From assembly GCA_001780825.1 (NCBI GenBank), contig MFIX01000247.1, positions 2,789 through 8,929 on the forward strand: a stretch of 6,141 bases of DNA, in the 5' to 3' direction. The stretch is from Candidatus Glassbacteria bacterium RIFCSPLOWO2_12_FULL_58_11. Its GTDB lineage: Bacteria; Gemmatimonadota; Glassbacteria; GWA2-58-10. Shown here one piece after another: positions 1 to 5,855 of the stretch. Within the stretch, counting starts at the first letter, position 1. Every line of letters starts with the position of its first letter. A model generated the notes under the pieces. It had not been told where the DNA came from. It searched no databases and saw only the letters and a program-made list of their open reading frames with translations. Both the position numbers and the translations under genes were made by a program.

Positions 1-56
1 TGGCCATGATCTGTATCGCCCTGTTCTGGTATGCCGTCTCGGCCCGGGCAAACTGA
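1..56 (+). CDS. C-terminal fragment of a membrane protein (partial)
   Basis: The frame starting at position 3 is open from the window edge and ends at TGA 54-56, giving AMICIALFWYAVSARAN. The run of hydrophobic residues followed by a short polar tail with arginines looks like a last transmembrane helix ending at the membrane face, as in transporters or other polytopic proteins. The family cannot be named from 17 residues. The stop lies 47 nt upstream of the next gene on the same strand, so the two could be co-transcribed, although a -35-like TTGACA lies in the gap. The high GC matches the following gene. Confidence 0.5.
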   Translation, partial: AMICIALFWYAVSARAN

Positions 57-68
57 CCCGGAGCTCGA

Positions 69-97
69 TTGACAGGAAACCCGGGCGGAATTAACTT
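69..97 (+). promoter_or_regulatory. Candidate sigma-70-like promoter before the GH123-like gene
   Basis: A perfect TTGACA (69-74) is followed by a 17-nt spacer and a poor -10, TAACTT (92-97). Transcription would start at about position 104, on the ATG itself, so the mRNA would be leaderless. That fits the absence of a Shine-Dalgarno sequence before the start. The -10 matches the consensus at only three positions, so this is weak evidence. Confidence 0.25.
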
Positions 98-103
98 TCA
101 GAC

Positions 104-2248
104 ATGCTCAATTCCGGAAAAAAATTCGCGATAAATCTCTCTTTGGCGTTTCTCCCGTTCTTTTACGCCGGCCTTTACGGCCAAAGAGTCTGGGTCTGCG
201 GTGAGTCCGAGAAGGTCAACCCTTCCACCGGCGCGCTGATCTCCTCCGGCTCCTACACCGGCTCTCAGACTGTCGCCGATACCCCGGCGAAATTGAAAAA
301 TCTGGTCTGGAACGATACGACCCGCACCATAACTCTGGTCTGTGCCAGGGGCGAGATTCTCGGGTTCCAGGTGATTATCGAGGCCCGGGGCAAAAACCTC
401 ACCGGCGTGACCCTCTCGGCCACGGACCTCAAGGGACTGGGCGGAGCGCTGATCGGCCGCGCCGCCTATGAATATTTCCTCGAATACTATATCGACAAAG
501 GCGGCTCCCGTTACCCCGACCCGCTGATTCCACTGGACCTGGTCCCGGATTACAGGATTTTCAGCATCCCGGACCAGGCAATTCACGGCTTCGACAATAC
601 CAACCAGGCCGTTTGGGTCGATCTGAGCGTGCCGGGTAACGCTGCTCCCGGCATCTATACCGGACGGCTGGTGGTGCTGAGCGACCAGGGCGGCGCGGTC
701 GAGCTGCTCGTTAATCTGACGGTTTATGGTTTCACCCTGCCGGACCAGTGCAACTATGATTACGAGTTCAATCACTATGGGGCCTTGCAGCGGAACTGGC
801 CGGCCGGCTTTGCGCTCGACGAGGCTACTTTCCTGGAGTTCGAGCGCAATGCCTATCGCCTGTGCCACAAAAACCGGATCCGGCTTAACCTGGTGCCTTA
901 CACCCAGAGCGGCACCCCCGCGGGATGGCTGACCAGCTCGCTCTGGCCCGAGCTGGCCGACAGCGCGGAGAACATCCATGTCGCCGACTGGAGCGCCTGG
1001 GATGAGCGCTTCGGGCCCTACCTGGACGGCTCCGCATTCACCGGCCTACCGCGCTCCGGAACTCCCCTCGAAAGCTGGATGCTGCCTTTCAACCACCGCT
1101 TCCCCAGCGACTTCAACAAGCACTGGACCGGCCAGACCAGTAACTATCCCTACCTGGGGAAAATACCGGTGTACGAGCTCGAGAACCGCACGATAATGGC
1201 CGAGTTAGAGCGCCATTTCAACGAAAAGGGCTGGCGGGACCCGCTCTATATGGTCTTCTACAATGAAAAAGGCCGCGGCCAGTACAACAACCAGCTTCCC
1301 TGGTTCCTCGATGAGCCGGTGCAGAAAGAGGATTTCGAGGCCCTGCGCTTCTACAGCGGGATATTCCACAGCGGATTCAGCAATGTGCTGCGCACCCCGG
1401 CCGACCTGGGCAACGCGGCCAGGACTCTCAATGGATTCCTTAATCCGGAGGCGGCCCGCTTTGCTTTCCGCGCGGATATCGGCTCGCAGAACCGGCTCCA
1501 GGGTTACCTGGATGGTTATCTCGACCTGTGGAATATCGGCGGGGCCGCGGATGAGGACCGCTACACTTTCAGTGAGGTCGCCGCGCGGCGCGACAAAGGC
1601 GAGCTGCTCTATTTTTACGGGCCCTGGAGCTACGGCCTGGATGAATATAACCTCAATCTGCTCTGGAGCGGCTGGAACGATTGGCGGCGCGGCGCCACCG
1701 GACATGAGCTCTGGCTGGTCCTCGGCTGGACCGAGGCCATGGCCGGGGACTGGAACGATGTGGTCAACGATACCTACAGGGGCCGGACCACCTATCTCTA
1801 TCCGGGTTATCGTCTGGGCCTGAACACTCCGCTGCCGACCACCCGGATGAAAGTGATCCGCAGGGGAATCCAGGACTGGGAGTACCTCTACCGGCTGGCC
1901 CTGCTGGGCGGCTCGAAAGCCGAGAGCGACGCTCTGGTGGAGAATCTGATGGGCAGCGGCGACCGGACTTATTCCAGCGATGTGGATGATTACAACCTGG
2001 TAGAGGAATCCTTTGCCCAGGCCCGGGCCCGGGTAGCGGAGCGGATCCTGGCAGAGGGAGGAGACCCGCCGGCCGAGGTGCCGGGGGATTACAACGGGGA
2101 CGGCAAGCTGAGCGTGACCGACGTGATCGCCATGATCCGGCGGATGGCCGCCTCTCCCAACGATCCGGCCCTGGATTTCAACCACGACGGTAAAGTTGCG
2201 ATCTCCGATGCGGTCGCCCTGATCCTCGCCATTCTCCATCAACTGTAA
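104..2248 (+). CDS. Secreted GH123-like (DUF4091) glycoside hydrolase with C-terminal dockerin
   Basis: This 714-residue exported protein resembles GH123/DUF4091 enzymes, whose characterised members are beta-N-acetylgalactosaminidases; the true substrate here is unknown. Residues 1-26 form a signal peptide (KK, then a hydrophobic stretch, cleavage near LYG-QR). Residues about 80-215 look like the N-terminal beta-sandwich (RGEILGFQV, then VWVDLSVPGNAAPGIYTGRL and FTLPD). The middle holds FLDEP with D403-E404, matching the Asp-Glu pair that GH123 uses for substrate-assisted catalysis. The C-terminal part of the catalytic domain shows YLYPG (564-568) and RMKVIRRGIQDWEYL (581-595), typical of DUF4091. 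After a short linker, two calcium-loop repeats, DYNGDGKLSVTD (662-673) and DFNHDGKVAISD (691-702), form a dockerin-like module. ATG 104 is the only usable start because an in-frame TAA lies at 92-94. No good RBS is visible (GGAA lies 13 nt upstream). Family assignment is fairly secure; activity is inferred. Confidence 0.85.
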   Translation: MLNSGKKFAINLSLAFLPFFYAGLYGQRVWVCGESEKVNPSTGALISSGSYTGSQTVADTPAKLKNLVWNDTTRTITLVCARGEILGFQVIIEARGKNLTGVTLSATDLKGLGGALIGRAAYEYFLEYYIDKGGSRYPDPLIPLDLVPDYRIFSIPDQAIHGFDNTNQAVWVDLSVPGNAAPGIYTGRLVVLSDQGGAVELLVNLTVYGFTLPDQCNYDYEFNHYGALQRNWPAGFALDEATFLEFERNAYRLCHKNRIRLNLVPYTQSGTPAGWLTSSLWPELADSAENIHVADWSAWDERFGPYLDGSAFTGLPRSGTPLESWMLPFNHRFPSDFNKHWTGQTSNYPYLGKIPVYELENRTIMAELERHFNEKGWRDPLYMVFYNEKGRGQYNNQLPWFLDEPVQKEDFEALRFYSGIFHSGFSNVLRTPADLGNAARTLNGFLNPEAARFAFRADIGSQNRLQGYLDGYLDLWNIGGAADEDRYTFSEVAARRDKGELLYFYGPWSYGLDEYNLNLLWSGWNDWRRGATGHELWLVLGWTEAMAGDWNDVVNDTYRGRTTYLYPGYRLGLNTPLPTTRMKVIRRGIQDWEYLYRLALLGGSKAESDALVENLMGSGDRTYSSDVDDYNLVEESFAQARARVAERILAEGGDPPAEVPGDYNGDGKLSVTDVIAMIRRMAASPNDPALDFNHDGKVAISDAVALILAILHQL

Positions 2249-2321
2249 AATTCTTCCGGCCTCAAGCCTTCAAGCCTGCTCCAAGAGCTGCTTACGACTC
2301 GTTGTCCCCGGCTGGAATTAA

Positions 2322-2355
2322 TAAAAAAGCCCCCGCCGAAGTTTCCGGCCGGGGC
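2322..2355 (-). terminator. Intrinsic terminator of the cold-shock gene
   Basis: Read on the minus strand, GCCCC (2355-2351) and GCCG pair with CGGC and GGGGC (2333-2329) around a 7-nt loop. There is one internal mismatch (2334/2350). Six Ts (2328-2323) follow directly. The stem begins 21 nt after the cold-shock stop codon. Confidence 0.85.
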
Positions 2356-2379
2356 GGGTGAAAACCCGCTGGGGTTTTA
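2354..2379 (+). terminator. Candidate terminator of the GH123-like gene
   Basis: GCGGGT (2354-2359) and ACCCGC (2364-2369) form a perfect 6-bp stem closed by a GAAA tetraloop, followed by TGGGGTTTTA. The U-tract is short and offset by five bases, so it is weaker than the minus-strand terminator it abuts. It overlaps the stop codon of the convergent cold-shock gene. Confidence 0.45.
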
Positions 2380-2586
2380 GCCGTTCATTTTCACCGGCAC
2401 AACCCGGGTTGCCTGGAGGCCTCGCGGGCCCTCGGAGCAGTCGTACTCCACTTCCTGGTCACCCATCAAGGCCCGGTAGCCCTCAACCTCGATCACCGAG
2501 TAGTGTACGAAGACATCGGCCCCATCCTCCCGCTGGATAAACCCATAGCCTTTGAGATCATTGTACCACTTTATTTTACCGCGCAT
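2377..2586 (-). CDS. csp: Cold-shock-domain protein (CspA family)
   Basis: This 69-residue single-domain nucleic-acid-binding protein is the usual size for the family. These cytoplasmic proteins bind single-stranded RNA or DNA and melt RNA secondary structure. RNP1 is KGYGFI (12-17) and RNP2 is VFVHYS (25-30). W7 and the C-terminal GLQATRV also fit the family. An upstream in-frame TTG at 2592 would add two residues, but GGAGG (2593-2597) touches that TTG directly and lies an ideal 6 nt before ATG 2586, so the ATG is chosen. The 3' end is followed by a strong terminator. The upstream DNA is AT-rich and contains dyads that may form a regulated leader. The gene converges on the GH123-like gene and probably belongs to the core genome. 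Confidence 0.95.
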   Translation of the reverse strand: MRGKIKWYNDLKGYGFIQREDGADVFVHYSVIEVEGYRALMGDQEVEYDCSEGPRGLQATRVVPVKMNG

Positions 2587-2592
2587 AGCCAA

Positions 2593-2597
2593 CCTCC
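2593..2597 (-). promoter_or_regulatory. Shine-Dalgarno site deciding the cold-shock start
   Basis: GGAGG on the minus strand has a 6-nt spacer (TTGGCT) to ATG 2586. It sets the ATG rather than the overlapping TTG at 2592 as the start. Confidence 0.85.
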
Positions 2598-2656
2598 GTC
2601 TTTTAAGCCCGACCCACGGCCCGGAGTTTGTGTGTCAACTGTTAGTAAAGAGCGAG

Positions 2657-2678
2657 GTAATAATGCGCTCATTATTAC
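2657..2678 (-). repeat. Perfect dyad in the cold-shock leader or promoter
   Basis: GTAATAATG (2657-2665) and CATTATTAC (2670-2678) are perfect 9-bp inverted arms around a 4-nt loop. A competing pairing exists between GAGCG (2650-2654) and CGCTC (2666-2670). A second dyad, TCGAG/CTCGA (2683-2687 / 2692-2696), lies next to it. The position, about 70-110 nt upstream of the cold-shock start, fits either an operator or a structured 5' leader. No protein or riboswitch family is recognised. Confidence 0.5.
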
Positions 2679-2716
2679 ATTATCGAGACCGCTCGAAGGA
2701 GTCAAGGTATATTATA
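2679..2716 (-). promoter_or_regulatory. Candidate promoter region of the cold-shock gene
   Basis: Two overlapping possibilities exist on the minus strand. One is TTGACT (2705-2700) with -10-like GATAAT (2684-2679), spacer 15 nt, or TAATGT (2682-2677), spacer 17 nt. The other is a perfect TATAAT (2716-2711) without a good -35; it would start transcription near 2704 and give a leader of roughly 118 nt containing the dyads. The sequence does not decide between them. From 2717 to 2877 I see no gene or clear signal. Confidence 0.4.
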
Positions 2717-2877
2717 CTATTTTATCCAGTTTAGCCTTTTCAAAAACGTTCTAAGCCGCCCTGCCAATAATCAGCCTGATGCTAAGCCAATGAAAAGGAA
2801 TAGGTTAACCGGTTCTTCCGAGCGGCAGGATGGCGGGCAAAAGCAGTAAGAGACCGGAGAAAAAGCGAAAAAAGCTA

Positions 2878-2905
2878 TTGACAAAGCGGCCTGATAAACT
2901 ATATT
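2878..2905 (+). promoter_or_regulatory. Promoter of tRNA-Phe
   Basis: TTGACA (2878-2883), a 16-nt spacer and TATATT (2900-2905) make a near-consensus sigma-70-type promoter. Transcription would start about 18 nt before the tRNA 5' end. Confidence 0.75.
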
Positions 2906-2929
2906 CCCCGCTGTTGTCAGGCAGATCCG

Positions 2930-3005
2930 GCCGAGGTAGCTCAGTCGGTAGAGCAGGGGACTGAAAATCCCCGTGTCGGCGGTTCAATTCCGTCCCTCGG
3001 CACCA
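2930..3005 (+). tRNA. tRNA-Phe (GAA)
   Basis: This is a complete 76-nt cloverleaf. The acceptor GCCGAGG (2930-2936) pairs perfectly with CCTCGGC (2995-3001). The D-stem is GCTC/GAGC. The anticodon stem GGGGA/TCCCC encloses loop CTGAAAA with anticodon GAA at 2963-2965. The T-arm is GGCGG-TTCAATT-CCGTC with one G-U pair. Discriminator A3002 is followed by an encoded CCA (3003-3005). It has its own promoter and terminator, so it is a single-gene unit. Related decayed copies lie at 4595-4669 and 5822-5843. Confidence 0.97.
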
Positions 3006-3012
3006 TGTATAC

Positions 3013-3047
3013 AAAACGGCCTGAATCAAAAAGATTCAGGCCGTTTT
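3013..3047. terminator. Bidirectional terminator between tRNA-Phe and the GH140-like gene
   Basis: AAAACGGCCTGAATC (3013-3027) and GATTCAGGCCGTTTT (3033-3047) form a perfect 15-bp stem with a 5-nt loop. The stem has T-runs at its 3' side on both strands. It can therefore end both the tRNA transcript and the convergent minus-strand gene that stops at 3088. Confidence 0.93.
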
Positions 3048-3087
3048 ATTCCGCGCCTGCCCCAGGCCATTGAATATCAAGAGCGGT

Positions 3088-4371
3088 TCATTCGCCTTTG
3101 TTGATTTCAGCAGCCTCCAATACCAACAAAGCGTCTTCCCATTCTTCCGGCGTCGAAAATTCCTTCACTCCTGCATTTGGGAAACTGCCTGCCGCCACCG
3201 AATCACCGGTTTTCGGATCGATCCAGAATGCATTCACTTTATTTGCGGCGCTGACTTTGCTCATATTGATTGCAAATGAGCTTTTGCTCCCCAGGTAAGC
3301 CATAACCCATTTGCCGTCTTTATGACGGGCGGCCAGGTTCAAAACCTGTCCCTCCACGTTGCCGCCGCTTGCAAATATGGATTGATCAGGAACGAGATAC
3401 CACCACTCTTCCCGGCTCATAAATATTTTCTTCAGGACGCCCATTTGAACTGCGCCAGGTGCGTACAGCGCCTCTTTCCAGGTGGGAAGCACGCGCCAGC
3501 TGTCATTGTGTCCATAGGTGTGATGGGCTCCCGCTAAATATGAATAATAGGCCTGCCTGCGAATCCAGAGCGGTGTCACCTCGAAGCCGTATTCGGAGCC
3601 CTGTTCATAGGCGCCTTCCGCCATCAAAACCGGTTTTACCGGTTTAAGGTTATAATCCTTGGTCACCATTGGATAGATCAGCTCCACGCCCTTCCAGGTT
3701 TGCATCGAGTTGAAATCGAGCCACTTTTCAGCATGGATAAAGCTGGATGAGTATGGTGAAGGATCGGGTTTGAAAGTAATAATATGCGAGCCCCCATCTC
3801 CCTCGTGCAGGCCCGCGGCAAGCTCCCGGAGAACCGGAATGAACTCTTCTTTTGCCTCGGGTGTCATTGACCAGACAATGTTGGGCAGATCCTTGTACCG
3901 CCCGGCCAGCCATTTCGCCCAGGCCCGGGCATTGCTCAGGGTTATGGCCTTGCGGTACCGTTGATGATAGAGCGTGATCGAAAAAACCACGTAATTTTCG
4001 TTGGCTATCCGGATAACCGAATCGACATTCTTGAAGTACGCTTCGTTCGGCGTGAGTGGATCGTCATTGATCCAGGGTTTTTCTCCGCTTACGTTAGGTT
4101 TCGTCCCGTCGCCGACACCCATAAGCATCGCTTGAATAAAGGACATGCCATTTTTTCGCACACTTTCAATGGTTATTCTGGCTTCATCGAGCGTATATTC
4201 CCGGAAGATCTGCCATTGAGTCGTGCCCATCCAGAAGACGGGGGCGCCTTTCTGGTCTACAAGGTACCTCCCGTTCTCGCTTACCTTAACGGGATAAACC
4301 GGCTGCTGCTCAGCCCATGCGCTTGCCGCGAAAATTAAAAAGAGCGGCAATAAGAATATAATTTTCCTCAT
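3088..4371 (-). CDS. Secreted apiosidase/GH140-like (DUF4038) protein with collagen-binding-like C-terminal domain
   Basis: This 427-residue exported protein has a clear signal peptide (1-20, cleavage AWA-EQ). Residues about 28-320 resemble the DUF4038/apiosidase-like (GH140) TIM barrel: NGRYLVDQKGAPVFWMGTTQ (33-52), DPLTPNEAYFKNVDSV (104-119), RYKDLPNIVW (158-167) and HHTYGHND (283-290). Residues about 330-427 match the small beta domain that follows it in this family (putative collagen-binding type; WIDPKTGD, then DALLVLE). Characterised GH140 members cleave apiose from rhamnogalacturonan II. Glu252 in VLMAEGAYEQ fits the expected nucleophile. The usual GGD after NIVW is replaced by SMTPE (168-172), so the canonical acid/base Asp seems to be missing. 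AAGGAG (4386-4381) lies 9 nt before ATG 4371. The gene ends at the bidirectional hairpin. Its GC is lower than that of the GH123-like gene. Fold assignment is good; activity is uncertain. Confidence 0.82.
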   Translation of the reverse strand: MRKIIFLLPLFLIFAASAWAEQQPVYPVKVSENGRYLVDQKGAPVFWMGTTQWQIFREYTLDEARITIESVRKNGMSFIQAMLMGVGDGTKPNVSGEKPWINDDPLTPNEAYFKNVDSVIRIANENYVVFSITLYHQRYRKAITLSNARAWAKWLAGRYKDLPNIVWSMTPEAKEEFIPVLRELAAGLHEGDGGSHIITFKPDPSPYSSSFIHAEKWLDFNSMQTWKGVELIYPMVTKDYNLKPVKPVLMAEGAYEQGSEYGFEVTPLWIRRQAYYSYLAGAHHTYGHNDSWRVLPTWKEALYAPGAVQMGVLKKIFMSREEWWYLVPDQSIFASGGNVEGQVLNLAARHKDGKWVMAYLGSKSSFAINMSKVSAANKVNAFWIDPKTGDSVAAGSFPNAGVKEFSTPEEWEDALLVLEAAEINKGE

Positions 4372-4404
4372 TTTTATCTTCTCCTTCCTTGATTGTCTGT
4401 GAAC

Positions 4405-4413
4405 ACTATACCA
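4405..4413 (-). promoter_or_regulatory. Extended -10 promoter of the GH140-like gene
   Basis: On the minus strand TGG directly precedes TATAGT (4410-4405), a TGn-extended -10. No convincing -35 is seen (CTGAAA lies 15 nt upstream). The start would be near 4398, about 27 nt before ATG 4371, with AAGGAG in between. Confidence 0.5.
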
Positions 4414-4594
4414 TTAACCAGAAAGTTTCAGGTTCCTATTCAGAACATGTCAGACAGTGGGTGTTGAATATTAAGGCGTTGTCCTCAGTAATTGCAACTG
4501 ATTTTTAGCCCACCTCTCCTAAGGTTAAAAGCTTAGCCAGCTGCCAGGGTTTCCAGTTTAAGCATATCCTCCGGCGACAGGAATGTTTTCTCAG

Positions 4595-4669
4595 GCCGTA
4601 GCAGCTCAGTCGGTAGAGCAGGGACTGAAAATCCCCATGGCGGCGGTTCAATTTTGTCCCACGGCACCC
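4595..4669 (+). pseudogene. Degenerate full-length tRNA-Phe (GAA) copy
   Basis: This 75-nt sequence aligns end to end with the intact tRNA-Phe. D-arm, anticodon loop CTGAAAA (GAA at 4627-4629) and T-loop TTCAATT are unchanged. One G is lost from the anticodon stem, leaving GGGA/TCCC plus an A-C mismatch. The acceptor is GCCGTAG against CCACGGC: position 5 has swapped A-T to T-A with its partner, but position 6 is an A-C mismatch. The T-stem relies on three G-U pairs, and the encoded CCA has become CCC. No strong promoter or terminator adjoins it. It is most likely a non-functional duplicate or attachment-site copy; weak function with CCA added enzymatically cannot be excluded. Around it, 4414-4594 and 4670-4786 show no supported gene, only a weak hairpin GGGC/GCCC at 4683-4694. 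Confidence 0.85.
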
Positions 4670-4786
4670 GGTACCCACTTGCGGGCTAAAGCCCTTTACA
4701 GGCCTGACAGAGGGAACAGTTAGCCGGACGGCAAGGGTGCCCCTAATGAGGCTGGATCTGAATTGAACGGGGAAAGAGAGACGGAC

Positions 4787-4814
4787 TTGAAATAAATTAG
4801 AAAAGTTGTATATT
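4787..4814 (+). promoter_or_regulatory. Promoter of the SGNH-like gene
   Basis: TTGAAA (4787-4792), a 16-nt spacer and TATATT (4809-4814) form a good sigma-70-type promoter. The start would be near 4821, leaving about 75 nt of leader before ATG 4896. Confidence 0.6.
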
Positions 4815-4895
4815 CGCGCTCGGCTGTTCGCGAAAGCTTAACCCTTTGCAATTCTATCATATTAATTCCTTTTCACTTATTTCGAGAGGTATTCG

Positions 4896-5723
4896 ATGAA
4901 CTACATGTACAGACTAGCTATCCTGACTTCTATTATAGTTTTTTCTTCCTATTTAGCCGTCTCATTCGGTGCCCAGACTGTTAATAATAAATCAGAGGCG
5001 GGCTCCGTGAACCAGTCGAAGCCGGAAGCAATCAAATCAGCGAAGATAATTTTTCTACACCACAGTACTGGGAACAATATCTGGAAGGGTGGTGTTCCGG
5101 AGTGGTTCGACAAGTTCAATACCGAACAGGGAACCGATTACAAAATAACGGAAAGAGCTTTCCCCTCGGGCGATCCCTATGAATGGAAGAACTATCCATT
5201 TGATTACTGGAACATTTGGGTCAGAAACGCCGGGCCGGAACCTTTCATGAAAGAACCAACCTTGGAAATGCTCACCAAAGAATATAACGTTATCGTTTTC
5301 AAACACTGCTTCCCGGTCAGCAATGTCCTGAAGGATACCGGAAAACCGGATATCAGTTCAGAGGAAAAGCGGATTGAAAATTACAAGCTGCAGTATGCCG
5401 CCCTTAAGGAAAAATTACACAGTTTTCCTGAGGTAAAATTCATTGTCTGGACAGGCGCAGCCCTTGTCGAGAAAGATACGAATCTGGAGAATGCCCGGCG
5501 AGCCAAGGCGTTTTTCGAATGGGTAGTCAACGAGTGGGATAAACCCGGTGATAACATTCACATCTGGGATTTATACAAACTGGAAACAGAGGGTGGGTTG
5601 TATCTGGTAACCGGAAATGCCGCAGCTCCGGATAATTCGCACCCTAACGAGGCCTTTTCTAAGAAGGTGGCGCCGCTGTTCGCCCAGCGCATAGTTGATG
5701 TAATACAAGGCAAAGTAATGTAA
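4896..5723 (+). CDS. Secreted SGNH/GDSL-hydrolase-like protein
   Basis: This 275-residue exported protein has a signal peptide at 1-26 (hydrophobic 7-22, cleavage near SFGA-Q) followed by a polar linker to about residue 48. The mature part starts with a beta-strand leading to FLHHSTGNN (53-61), where Ser57 occupies the place of the block I nucleophile of SGNH hydrolases. DNSHPN (246-251) supplies the block V Asp-x-x-His pair (D246, H249). FKHCFPVSN (135-143) and FIVWTGAAL (182-190) lie where blocks III and IV would be expected. SGNH enzymes are esterases or acetylesterases, often removing acetyl groups from glycans; that role here is inferred. The block I motif is not the classical GDS. GAGAGG (4884-4889) lies 6 nt before ATG 4896, which favours it over ATG 4905. 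It is a single-gene unit with its own promoter, in lower-GC DNA between two tRNA-Phe relics. Confidence 0.75.
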   Translation: MNYMYRLAILTSIIVFSSYLAVSFGAQTVNNKSEAGSVNQSKPEAIKSAKIIFLHHSTGNNIWKGGVPEWFDKFNTEQGTDYKITERAFPSGDPYEWKNYPFDYWNIWVRNAGPEPFMKEPTLEMLTKEYNVIVFKHCFPVSNVLKDTGKPDISSEEKRIENYKLQYAALKEKLHSFPEVKFIVWTGAALVEKDTNLENARRAKAFFEWVVNEWDKPGDNIHIWDLYKLETEGGLYLVTGNAAAPDNSHPNEAFSKKVAPLFAQRIVDVIQGKVM

Positions 5724-5736
5724 GCTGAGAAAGAAG

Positions 5737-5760
5737 TGGAATAGTCGGGGGTTCCATTTT
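5737..5760 (+). terminator. Weak hairpin after the SGNH-like gene
   Basis: TGGAA (5737-5741) and TTCCA (5752-5756) can pair across a 10-nt loop, followed by TTTT. It is weak. The stronger hairpin at 5856-5896 is the more likely end of the transcript. Confidence 0.25.
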
Positions 5761-5821
5761 GTACCCTGATTTTGGAGTTCAGCTAACATTAATTTATTGT
5801 TTACAGACAATTAATATTTGA

Positions 5822-5843
5822 GCCTCAATTCTATTCCTTCGGC
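5822..5843 (+). pseudogene. Decayed 3' end of tRNA-Phe (T-arm and acceptor)
   Basis: GCCTCAATTC and CCTTCGGC match the T-loop and 3' acceptor of the intact tRNA-Phe (2981-3001) with a one-base insertion. Continuing through the flank into the terminator's first arm, 5822-5869 aligns with 2981-3027 at 37 of 48 columns, including 17 identical bases (ACAAAACGGCCTGAATC). The segment just downstream of the acceptor (CCCGATACACAA) also resembles that of the 4595 copy (CCCGGTACCCAC). No 5' half is recognisable upstream, as expected of an attR-like tRNA fragment. Confidence 0.6.
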
Positions 5844-5855
5844 GCCCGATACACA

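Noticed and set aside
98..979. 293-codon open frame on the minus strand
   Set aside because: It is antisense to the GH123-like gene, a product of GC-rich codon bias. It has no RBS and no recognisable domains, while the plus strand has clear family motifs.
1205..2242. 345-codon open frame on the minus strand
   Set aside because: It covers the catalytic and dockerin part of the plus-strand gene in antisense. Its composition is low in domain-like pattern, so it is a shadow frame.
2503..2754. 83-codon plus-strand frame over the cold-shock gene and leader
   Set aside because: It lies antisense to the cold-shock gene, has no RBS, and runs into AT-rich regulatory sequence.
2805..3029. 74-codon minus-strand frame containing GTELNRRHGDFQSPALPTEL
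   Set aside because: This is the well-known spurious translation of the complement of a tRNA gene. It runs across the tRNA-Phe and its terminator.
3961..4338. 125-codon plus-strand frame
   Set aside because: It is antisense to the GH140-like gene, whose minus-strand product has a signal peptide and family motifs.
4670..4786. Search for an integrase, CRISPR repeats or an IS end next to the degenerate tRNA
   Set aside because: Only a 4-bp hairpin (4683-4694) and short chance repeats were seen. There are no terminal inverted repeats, spacer-repeat pattern or coding sequence.
5571..5810. 79-codon minus-strand frame
   Set aside because: It overlaps the conserved DNSH-containing end of the SGNH-like gene in antisense and extends into AT-rich spacer, with no family features.
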